Source: Phycisphaerales bacterium (lineage in GTDB: Bacteria > Planctomycetota > Phycisphaerae > Phycisphaerales > SM1A02). From it: a stretch of 64,000 nucleotides of DNA. Where the stretch lies: assembly GCA_022446795.1 (NCBI GenBank), contig JAKVBX010000004.1, positions 72,662 to 136,661 on the forward strand, read 5' to 3'. This document shows, piece after piece, positions 1 to 7,211 of this stretch. The notes under the pieces are model-generated. The model was given only the letters and a program-made list of their open reading frames with translations. It had not been told where the DNA came from and searched no databases. The position numbers and the translations under genes are program-made. The number at the start of each line of letters is the position of its first letter. The stretch's first letter is position 1.

Positions 1-2660
1 CAGGCGCCACCGACCGTCGGCTGGACGATGCAGGACTGGGCCGTGCAGATCGTGCCGGGACCCTGGAAACCGCCGCCCTGCGCTTCGCAGTCCTCCACTG
101 AATCTGCAAAGGTACAGAGGGTCTCGATGCAGCAGGCGCCATCCGAGCGGGACGGCTGATCCAGCCAGATGTAGATCTCACCGCCTTGCCACGTCCCATC
201 GGATTGACCGGGGAAATCATCCTGCTGTTCATAGAACTCAATGACGACCACGCCATCAGCCGGCGTAAACCGGTAGTCATTCGTATCGAAATCCAATCGC
301 ACGGCGCCACATACCGGGACATTCTCCACCCACGTCACGTCCGCGAAGGGGTCGATGTCAACCGGATCGTTGAGCTCGTTCTCGTTGTCCACGTTCAAGC
401 GGAATCGCGTATCCGGTGGGTTCAGCCCGGCTGGCTGGTACACCGCCTCAACCCAACCGATGGCAATCACCTGGATACCCGGGGGAACCGAGAACGTGAC
501 GTTCTGATTCGCCGGATCGGCCTGCACACCGATACTGTCGATTCCGAACAAGGGCGCCGTGTAGACTCCCGGATCCGTGTCCTGGGGATAGACCAACCGG
601 ACTCGGACGGTGGCGTTGTCATTGAGACCCGCCGGGGCACCGGGACTGGTGGACTCGATGGTGTAGTCGAACAGGTCAAACTGCGGAGCACTGGCTGTCG
701 CCAGGCCGCATGGCGGAACGTACTCGATGAACTCCCTCGGATCAGAGCCATCCGGGGGCGTGACCTCCACGATCTCGACCGTACCACCGAGAATCGATGT
801 TGGTGACAAGTCCGTCGGGTCGATCGTGACGTTGTCGTTATCACACAGGTAGCCCCGGTCATTGCGGAGCACGTCCACATTGATGGGCAGCCCGGGGTAG
901 CTCCAGTCCAGATCGTCCACGGCCAGCAGGTCACCATCGACCTGCTGCCAGGCACAGGACAGGTTCCGCAGGAAGTTGTACATCTTGCCGCGGGTGTAGG
1001 GATGAAAGCGAAGTTGAATCGAGGCGGTATAGCTGTTGCCATTGATGTTCGGGCAGAGGTGGCAATAGCTCATGATCGTCGCGTTGTAGTTGACCGGCCC
1101 CACGCAGTTGTAGGCACACGAGTCGATCAGGTCACCGCTGAGGTCATAGGGATAGCTGTGGGTATGACCGGTACCGAAATTGTGACCGAGTTCATGCGTG
1201 AACACGATCAGGTCCCAGTTGGTCCCGTTGAAGTCGGTGATGGGATAGGGAAACTCGCCCAGGAGATTGGCCGAGACGGAGTAGCCATTGCCACTGCAGA
1301 CTGCCGAGAGATAGGCGATGCCGCCGCCGAGTGGTCGCCCCGACAGCAGGTGCATCAGGTCCCGCTCGACCGGAGGCGCTGCGGCGCTCTGCCAGTAGTT
1401 GCGAAACTGCGAAAGTTGGCCACTGGTGTTGGTCGACGTCCAGGGCTCGCCGTCCCCCTCCCAGATCTCGTAGTTGGGCTTCTCGACGACGCCGTCCGTT
1501 TCGGCGGACCACAGTCGGATCCACGGAACGTGCAGGCGGAGCGTGAGGTTGTGATCATAGATCTGCGATGACGCACCGGTCAGCATGTAGATGTAGTTGA
1601 CCGCAGCCTCGACATCGCCACCGAAGGCCGGGAGGTTGAGGAACTCGACGTCGGTGTCGATGGCCACCCGGACCCGGAAGCAGTCGAAGGGCTCGTTGCT
1701 GCAGGCGGCATCTCCGCCAAGAGTGCTGCAGTTGGTGTTGTGGCCCAGGTAGATGCCTACTTCACCGTTGGTCTCGTTGGCGATGTTCTCGCATTCCCAC
1801 AGGGTGGTGGTGATGCACTGCCCCAGTTCATCACCGGAGCCGATATTCGCGATACAGCACGCGCCGGTGTACTGGTTGTCCGGCGTACCGTTCGAGTTGC
1901 GTTGGTCGCCAGTGCCTCCACCGGGAGGAGGCGTGCGGGAGGTCTCCCATCCCCCGGCCAGGTCCGGAAGAACAGGCGGACGAAGGTCGTCGATCTCGGC
2001 GACCTGCGGGCCATGGGGCAATCCCCGGAGTTCCTCGACGTGGCAACTGAACTGGTCCATGGGGAGCCTCAGCGAGCCAGGCTCATCGCCAACACGGTAC
2101 ACGGCCACCGGCCCATCACCCTTGGGTGGCGAAGCGATGATGTGCATGCCGTCATCACTGCGGATGTACCCCTGGCAACTTTTCTCTGACAGTCCCAGGA
2201 ACACCATGGAGTCCGGCTGACCGGCGACCCGTCCGGCCCACAGGCTGGCGGTCGGCCGATCGAGCTCGCGCTCGCGCACAACACCGTCGGGACCGCGTTC
2301 CATCAGGACGATCCGGGCATCAGGCGTCAGGACTTCGTACGGCTTGAGTTCCAGGTCGACAACGTGCCCAGGTGCCAGGGGGAAGGATTCGACGAACACG
2401 GAACCAGCCGCCTTGCGGCTCTCCATCATTCGGAAGATCTCTGCATCCAATCGAAGCGGCATCGCTTCTGGACGGATGATGCCCCGCGGCGTGATGACAT
2501 TGGCGAGATCAGCCTTCAACGGCGTGGGTATCACGCGGGCCACGGTTGGCTTGCCGGTGTTCTGCTTGCCGACGATGCCCTGGGCCAGGACCTGTGTCGA
2601 TCCGAGCAGTCCCACCAGGATTACGGCCAGCAGCCCCGTCAAACTCGTTTTCATCATCAT
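1..2660 (-). CDS. Secreted M12-type (reprolysin-like) zinc metalloprotease, 3' end cut by window edge
   Basis: The reading frame is open from the ATG at 2660 to the left edge, giving about 886 residues with no stop, so the C-terminus lies outside the window. The N-terminus (MMMKTSLTGLLAVILVGLLG) is a typical signal peptide. A long pro-region follows, then Cys-rich catalytic sequence with the zinc motif HELGHNFGTGH at residues 489-499, matching HExxHxxGxxH of metzincins; a downstream Met in IMSYC could be the Met-turn. Visible C-terminal sequence includes a Cys-rich GACC...C...DCEAQGG...C segment, a module often repeated in planctomycete secreted proteins. Three ATG codons are stacked at the start and no strong ribosome site is visible. 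Likely an extracellular protease; the substrate is unknown. Confidence 0.85.
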   Translation of the reverse strand, partial: MMMKTSLTGLLAVILVGLLGSTQVLAQGIVGKQNTGKPTVARVIPTPLKADLANVITPRGIIRPEAMPLRLDAEIFRMMESRKAAGSVFVESFPLAPGHVVDLELKPYEVLTPDARIVLMERGPDGVVRERELDRPTASLWAGRVAGQPDSMVFLGLSEKSCQGYIRSDDGMHIIASPPKGDGPVAVYRVGDEPGSLRLPMDQFSCHVEELRGLPHGPQVAEIDDLRPPVLPDLAGGWETSRTPPPGGGTGDQRNSNGTPDNQYTGACCIANIGSGDELGQCITTTLWECENIANETNGEVGIYLGHNTNCSTLGGDAACSNEPFDCFRVRVAIDTDVEFLNLPAFGGDVEAAVNYIYMLTGASSQIYDHNLTLRLHVPWIRLWSAETDGVVEKPNYEIWEGDGEPWTSTNTSGQLSQFRNYWQSAAAPPVERDLMHLLSGRPLGGGIAYLSAVCSGNGYSVSANLLGEFPYPITDFNGTNWDLIVFTHELGHNFGTGHTHSYPYDLSGDLIDSCAYNCVGPVNYNATIMSYCHLCPNINGNSYTASIQLRFHPYTRGKMYNFLRNLSCAWQQVDGDLLAVDDLDWSYPGLPINVDVLRNDRGYLCDNDNVTIDPTDLSPTSILGGTVEIVEVTPPDGSDPREFIEYVPPCGLATASAPQFDLFDYTIESTSPGAPAGLNDNATVRVRLVYPQDTDPGVYTAPLFGIDSIGVQADPANQNVTFSVPPGIQVIAIGWVEAVYQPAGLNPPDTRFRLNVDNENELNDPVDIDPFADVTWVENVPVCGAVRLDFDTNDYRFTPADGVVVIEFYEQQDDFPGQSDGTWQGGEIYIWLDQPSRSDGACCIETLCTFADSVEDCEAQGGGFQGPGTICTAQSCIVQPTVGGA

Positions 2661-2797
2661 CGATTTGTTGTCCCAGCAACCTGTTGACCCACAGGCAGTA
2701 CGGGTCTCGTGCCGCCACGGTTTAGCATATCCCGAAATCGGCCCCGAGCAACGCTCAAAGGCCTTTCAGCAGCCCTGGGAGGGCTTTCCAGTTCAGC

Positions 2798-3613
2798 CTA
2801 CTCCGGGAAGAGAGGCCCGATGACCGCCTCACCGGCGCGAATCAGCAGCCGGCTGGTCTCGGGCACTTCCTCCCAGTTCTCGGCCAGGGTATCGAGGGGC
2901 TCTGAAAGCACCAGGAAGGCCCGGTCCGCCAGCGTGATTCGATCACCGTCCGCGGTCTTGAGTTCCACTCCCGGGGTGCTGTGGTAGAGCGATGGTTGAG
3001 GTCCATGGCTGGCATAGCGGGCGGCGTAGATCGTCTCTCCATCCGCCGCCGCCACGGTCATGTGGAAGGACTCCTCGATGCCCGCCGCCTCCCGGGCCTT
3101 CTCCACTTCTTCGATCATCCGGCAGATCCCGCCGAACGGATCCTCCGCCAGACCCAGGCTCAACGCGAGCAGGAACATCGTTTCGGAGTCGGTCTGGCCG
3201 ATCTTCTCCGCGTACAGGTCGTCTCGGATCGACATGTCGAGGCGGTGCTTGATCAGATCGAATCCGGCAATCGCACCGTTGTGCTGAAACAACCAGTTCC
3301 CGTGGCGGAACGGATGGCAGTTGCACCGCACGACCTCGCTGCCGACGGCAGCCCGGATATGACCAAAAAACAGGGGTGAACGGATATGAGCGGAGAGGCT
3401 GGCCAGGTTCCAGTCATTCCAGGCGGGACGCGTGTCGTGGTACACGCCGGGAGTGGCACGATCGGTGTACCACCCGATTCCGAAGCCATCGGCGTTGACT
3501 TCAAAGGTCGCCTCGCGGGCATGTCGGCTCTGCGTCAGCAACGAGTGCTCGGGCCGAAGCAGCAGTTCATCCATGAAGATCGGTGATCCCGAGTACGCCA
3601 ACCAACGACACAT
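2798..3613 (-). CDS. Class II glutamine amidotransferase (YafJ/Gn-AT_II type)
   Basis: 271 residues from the ATG at 3613. The frame stays open upstream, but the class II fold needs the catalytic Cys directly after the initiator Met, and the internal start gives MCRWLAYSGSP, so this start is chosen. It is supported by GGGAG seven bases upstream. Conserved features include a GFGIGWY segment, RSPLFFGHIRA, and CHPFRHGNWLFQHNGAI, all typical of the glutaminase domain that hydrolyses glutamine and delivers ammonia. There is no synthase domain, so it is a stand-alone glutaminase-type protein of unknown acceptor, as in the YafJ group. A highly structured interval lies upstream and could act as its leader. 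Confidence 0.9.
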   Translation of the reverse strand: MCRWLAYSGSPIFMDELLLRPEHSLLTQSRHAREATFEVNADGFGIGWYTDRATPGVYHDTRPAWNDWNLASLSAHIRSPLFFGHIRAAVGSEVVRCNCHPFRHGNWLFQHNGAIAGFDLIKHRLDMSIRDDLYAEKIGQTDSETMFLLALSLGLAEDPFGGICRMIEEVEKAREAAGIEESFHMTVAAADGETIYAARYASHGPQPSLYHSTPGVELKTADGDRITLADRAFLVLSEPLDTLAENWEEVPETSRLLIRAGEAVIGPLFPE

Positions 3614-3724
3614 GGCATTGCTCCCAGTTGCAGTTCCGGCCGGATCATCCCGGGCGGCACAAGGTAGCCGCATGCGGCGTGCGTCGCCCGTGACGATCCT
3701 GGCCCAATCCACCGGGCCCAGGAC

Positions 3725-3881
3725 CCTCCACGACACAGGCCGGCTTTCGGGGTTCCGTCCGAAGCCGGCCTGGCCGTGGAGGCAGGGGTTCCCGGGTCCC
3801 GGGGAGCCGACAGCGGCCTGAGGATGCCGCTGTCGCCCCCGGGGGCACCGAGGTGCTCACCGGCCCTCAAGGCCCGGTGAG
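3725..3881. other. Candidate structured RNA: three stacked hairpins
   Basis: First stem: CCTCCACG (3725-3732) pairs with CGTGGAGG (3775-3782) and encloses a second helix in which 3736-3750 pairs with 3759-3772. Second stem: CGACAGCGGC (3808-3817) pairs with GCCGCTGTCG (3826-3835). Third: CTCACCGG (3856-3863) pairs with CCGGTGAG (3874-3881). Strand cannot be decided from symmetry. On the minus strand it would be a 5' leader of the amidotransferase; on either strand it could be an independent RNA. It does not show the conserved core of RNase P, SRP RNA or tmRNA that I would recognise. Confidence 0.35.
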
Positions 3882-4174
3882 GCGTGAGGAGAAAGAAATG
3901 ACCCCCCCCAGCCCGTGTGTTGGTGCCAATTTCTAGCCCCTCTTCCGGGAACCGCTGCGGATCCCCCCCCGAATTCTTGAACGGGCCCTTGCGCCAAGAG
4001 ACTGCGTTTTGGCAGCAATTGACGGGGGACCCATACGTACCGGTCAAGATGGCCACGTACCGAGGGAATCGATCGTGCAGCAAACGAACACCCAATTCAC
4101 GGCACACGGATCACTGGCTATCGCTGGTGCTCAACCGATGACCCGCCCTTGGCACATTCATCAAAACATGATGA

Positions 4175-4202
4175 TGACTGAACTTTGGCAGAAGTTCGGT
4201 CA
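4175..4202. promoter_or_regulatory. Inverted repeat upstream of the HTH-TPR regulator gene
   Basis: TGACTGAACTT (4175-4185) is mirrored by AAGTTCGGTCA (4192-4202), with one G-T mismatch and a six-base centre. It lies about 160 bases before the regulator start and could be an operator (possibly autoregulatory) or a weak hairpin. No T-tract follows, so a terminator is less likely. Confidence 0.35.
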
Positions 4203-4365
4203 TGTGTCCCGAGGGGGTTGTAGCGTCGAATTCCGGGTGGGAGCGCTCAAGTGAGCAAGGCGTCACCACGCACGCCGCTGTTCACGAGATTCCATCGGGA
4301 CGGGATGCAACCAGGAGTCCACCGACCCTGACGCATCGCCAAGGCAAGGAAGGAGAGTAGACACG

Positions 4366-5613
4366 ATGTCAACCACAGATGAACGAAGGCGCCGGCTGGA
4401 AAGGCTACTGGACCTGGCGCAGGTCTATCGAGGCTGGACGCGAAGGGAACTCGCGAAGGCACTGGGGCGAGATCCGACGAAGTTGATTCCCGGAAGCGGG
4501 AACCCCAAGCTCGATCTCATCGTCTCCCTGGCTGATGTCCTGGATTGGAGCATTGGCGAAGTGACCGAGTGCCTGTGGTCTCCCGCGAACGACACCAAGA
4601 AGGTGGACACGACGAGCGATCTCACCTTTGATGATCTCGATGAACTCGCTGGCGAAGCCTATCGCCGTGGCGACTACCGAGAGATGATCCGCCTGGCCAT
4701 CCGCGCCCGCAAGGCTGCGAATTCTCCGGAAGAGCGAGCTCGCTCCTGGAATCGTGAACTGGGTGGATGGGACGGCCTCGGTCGTTTCACGCGGACGCTC
4801 GAAGCGGCCCGCGAAGCCCTTCGCGAGTCACCGGTTTCAGATGACATGCGTCGCCTGCTTCAGAGCAACCTGGCCAACGCCTACTACGTGCTGTGGCACC
4901 TGACCGAGGCGAGGACGACGGCGCATGACTTGATTGACCACTATCGATCCACGCCCCCCACCTCGGACCGGGACCGTCGGACGCAGGCCTTCTGCCACTA
5001 CGTGCTCGGCCATACGCACCGTCGGCTGATCGATACCGAGCCCCTGCATGCCACTCGGCATGCCCGGATCTGCCAGCGGCACCTGGCCGAGGCGACGAGC
5101 CAGTTCGAAGCGCTCGCACCAGACCTCGGCAGTCACCTGCTCGGCATTGCCCGCACCTGCCGCGGCGGGCTGCTCGAAGCTGAGGTCCTCCTCGGCACGC
5201 GGGACTCCCGCGAGGCCCTGGCTGAGATCAACGACTGCCTCAACGAAGCCGTCGATCCCAGTGCGGTCAGTGGCGATGACCTCGAGAGCTACGGATGGTG
5301 GTGCATCTTCGGCTGCAACATCACCCTGCGACATGTTTCCGACGAGCGTGATCTCCAGCGGTTCATGGCCATGTTCACCAACAAGGCCGACGAGATCGCC
5401 AACACGCTCGATAACTGGGCGATGCGAGAACGCGTGTTCTCGATGCAGTACGCCGGCCACCGCCGATTCGTCGGCTGGACGGGTCAGCCGCTGCGCATGA
5501 CCATCGACTCTGACGACATCAAGATGATCACAGGCACCATGGGCCGATTCCCGCAGTTCCGTGAAACGGGCTGGGATATGCTCGAAAATGCCTGCGTGGT
5601 CAATGCAAGCTGA
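4366..5613 (+). CDS. HTH (XRE-like) regulator with helical TPR-like domain
   Basis: 415 residues. The ATG at 4366 follows AAGGAAGGAGAG, a good ribosome site. Residues about 15-62 form a helix-turn-helix of the XRE type (GWTRRELAKALGRDPTKL, then a second helix with LIVSLADVLDWSIGEV). The rest is alpha-helical with repeated A/L-rich pairs such as LAGEAYRRGDYREMIRLAIRA and LLQSNLANAYYVLWHLTEA, resembling TPRs. This layout, an N-terminal DNA-binding domain with C-terminal TPRs, is known from peptide-responsive regulators of the RRNPP group, although sequence assignment to that group cannot be made by eye. A small exported protein gene begins 13 bases downstream and is probably co-transcribed. Confidence 0.75.
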   Translation: MSTTDERRRRLERLLDLAQVYRGWTRRELAKALGRDPTKLIPGSGNPKLDLIVSLADVLDWSIGEVTECLWSPANDTKKVDTTSDLTFDDLDELAGEAYRRGDYREMIRLAIRARKAANSPEERARSWNRELGGWDGLGRFTRTLEAAREALRESPVSDDMRRLLQSNLANAYYVLWHLTEARTTAHDLIDHYRSTPPTSDRDRRTQAFCHYVLGHTHRRLIDTEPLHATRHARICQRHLAEATSQFEALAPDLGSHLLGIARTCRGGLLEAEVLLGTRDSREALAEINDCLNEAVDPSAVSGDDLESYGWWCIFGCNITLRHVSDERDLQRFMAMFTNKADEIANTLDNWAMRERVFSMQYAGHRRFVGWTGQPLRMTIDSDDIKMITGTMGRFPQFRETGWDMLENACVVNAS

Positions 5614-5626
5614 AGGGAGGGTTGAC

Positions 5627-6130
5627 ATGAAAGTCCGTTCATATTCAACCGTGTTGATGACCTCTCTCGCCACCAGCTTGATGGCCTTGGCATCAACAGC
5701 AAGTGCCGGGACAACGGGGATGTACAATCCCGCGTACCTGACATCACCACAGAAGACGCCCTTCACCTCCCACAGCAACCAGGATGGGGAGGAACCGCCG
5801 AAGAGCATCATCCAGGTGCCGACGCTGATCAAGGACTCGACGCCATGGGACTTCACGCTTGGCGATACGCCACGCGATGTCAGCCTGATCGATCTCGTGA
5901 TCGTCATGACGCCTCCAAGCTTCGACAGCTCGGGTACTGACATCATCGAACCAGGCCTGATCGTCAGTGTCGAGAACGTCGACGTTGACTTCATCGCTGC
6001 GGTGCCGCCACCGGCGAGCACCGGCAGTGGAGGCTTCTCGGGCTTGGGAAGCACTGGCATCCCCGCCCCGGGCGCCATCGGGCTTCTGGCCCTGGCCGGC
6101 CTGGCCACGCGGAAGCGAAGGCGACGGTGA
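5627..6130 (+). CDS. Small secreted PEP-CTERM-type protein
   Basis: 167 residues from the ATG at 5627, chosen because AAGGGAGGG lies just upstream and because the resulting N-terminus (MKVRSYSTVLMTSLATSLMA) is a clear signal peptide ending near ASA. The C-terminus has the sorting-type pattern IPAPGAIGLLALAGLATRKRRRR-like: a P-A-P-G motif, a hydrophobic stretch and a terminal Arg cluster, known to be processed by exosortase in other bacteria. A Gly/Ser linker precedes it. No catalytic motif is visible in the mature part. It lies 13 bases after the HTH-TPR regulator and before a strong terminator, so the two form a bicistronic unit. Confidence 0.8.
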   Translation: MKVRSYSTVLMTSLATSLMALASTASAGTTGMYNPAYLTSPQKTPFTSHSNQDGEEPPKSIIQVPTLIKDSTPWDFTLGDTPRDVSLIDLVIVMTPPSFDSSGTDIIEPGLIVSVENVDVDFIAAVPPPASTGSGGFSGLGSTGIPAPGAIGLLALAGLATRKRRRR

Positions 6131-6182
6131 CAAGGATTGGTTCCGGCTGATTGTCCGGAGCCCGTCGACAACTCAACTCAAG

Positions 6183-6216
6183 AGCACGCACCCCCCCGGG
6201 GGTGCGTGCTTGTTTT
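6183..6216 (+). terminator. Rho-independent terminator of the regulator / PEP-CTERM operon
   Basis: AGCACGCACCCCC pairs with GGGGTGCGTGCT with a short loop and is followed by TGTTTT. It sits about 50 bases after the PEP-CTERM stop codon. Confidence 0.85.
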
Positions 6217-6241
6217 CATCCCTGAAGCGGTCGTCGACCGT

Positions 6242-7192
6242 TCACGCCGTTCGCCGAAGCCGGGCCAGGAAGAAGGGGCTCATGTCCCCCTCGGGCACGA
6301 TTCGAATGACATGGCGTGTCCACTCCGGGAGCATCGTGCCATCCCAACTCGTGATCCCGGGCCGCCGCCCGGCACATGGGAGATCGATTGGCTCGACCAC
6401 CACCGGAACCGGAGGTCGACCCAGGACATCGGCAAGCACCAGTTCGTTTTCCTCGGGCGCAAGTGTGCAGGTGGAATAGACCAGCACCCCGCCGGGTCGC
6501 AGGGTCTGCAGAGCCGACCGCAGCAGTCGCTTCTGTAGACGAGCCAACCGACGGATCTTGCCCGTCTCCCAATCGGCCCATGTCGACGGCAAGGACACCT
6601 GGAACAACCCCTCGCCGCTGCATGGCGCATCGAGCAGGACGCGATCAAAGCACGCCTCATGACTGCCACCCAGCGTCTCGGCCGCCTGCTGATGGAGATC
6701 AACACCAGTCACGCCGAGTCGTTCGAGTACGCGCTCCATCTTCCGAATGCGATTTCGGCTCAGGTCATTGGCCACCAGGATGCCCTGGCCATCCTGCTTC
6801 ATCCGGACGAGAGCGGTCTTCCCCCCCGGTGCTGCACAGCAGTCAAGAACATCCAGGCCGGGCTGAACGTCGAGCGCCACCACCGCCGCCATGCTGGAGA
6901 GCGACTGGATGAAGAGGCGTCCATCGCGAGCGAGCGGGAGGTCCTGGAGTCGCCGTCGATCGGCGGGTCGAACCGCCAGGGCGGATGGCATCCAGTCAAC
7001 GCTGGAAGCGGACAGGCCGGCCGCTTCCAGTTCCACCTGGACTTCATCGGTGCCGAGATTCGGGTCAACGATGCGAATGGAAAGCGGCCGCCCCGCCATG
7101 AAGTCGTTCATTCGCGATTCATCATCAGGCTGCAGGATGAGCGGCAGGCGTTCCAGGAATGCAGCAGGAATGTCATTGGACACGTCTGTCAC
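6242..7192 (-). CDS. RsmB/RsmF-family (NSUN-type) RNA m5C methyltransferase
   Basis: 316 residues from a GTG at 7192; the frame is open further upstream but that part overlaps the kinase gene and looks like a shadow. The SAM-binding motif DCCAAPGGKT is at residues 117-126. Motif IV DAPCSGEG gives Cys191 and motif VI YSTCTLAPEENE gives Cys242, the two cysteines needed for the covalent m5C mechanism (release and nucleophile). The family methylates cytosine C5 in rRNA or tRNA; which substrate is not evident. No separate N-terminal NusB-like domain is present, so it is shorter than RsmB and closer to RsmF/YebU core size. It starts 20 bases after the kinase stop and probably belongs to the sigma-kinase operon. 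Confidence 0.85.
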   Translation of the reverse strand: MTDVSNDIPAAFLERLPLILQPDDESRMNDFMAGRPLSIRIVDPNLGTDEVQVELEAAGLSASSVDWMPSALAVRPADRRRLQDLPLARDGRLFIQSLSSMAAVVALDVQPGLDVLDCCAAPGGKTALVRMKQDGQGILVANDLSRNRIRKMERVLERLGVTGVDLHQQAAETLGGSHEACFDRVLLDAPCSGEGLFQVSLPSTWADWETGKIRRLARLQKRLLRSALQTLRPGGVLVYSTCTLAPEENELVLADVLGRPPVPVVVEPIDLPCAGRRPGITSWDGTMLPEWTRHVIRIVPEGDMSPFFLARLRRTA

Positions 7193-7211
7193 CCGGACTG
7201 ACCCACCACGC

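Larger units (their letters stand above)
3614..4365. other. Intergenic interval with no supported gene, rich in inverted repeats
   Basis: No credible protein gene was found on either strand. The left part (3725-3882) holds three strong consecutive hairpins, described separately. At 3888-3894 a GAGGAGA motif precedes a 12-codon ORF starting at 3898, which is probably chance but could be a leader peptide. A further inverted repeat lies at 4175-4202. The interval separates divergent genes, so it should contain promoters for both. Confidence 0.6.

Noticed and set aside
186-2284. Several plus- and minus-strand ORFs of 60-200 residues
   Set aside because: They lie inside the single long minus-strand frame of the metalloprotease and have Arg/Pro-rich, low-quality composition; they are GC-driven shadows.
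4837-6171. 444-residue minus-strand ORF
   Set aside because: Antisense to the HTH-TPR and PEP-CTERM genes, with no motif and no ribosome site. The plus-strand genes have clear domains and sites.
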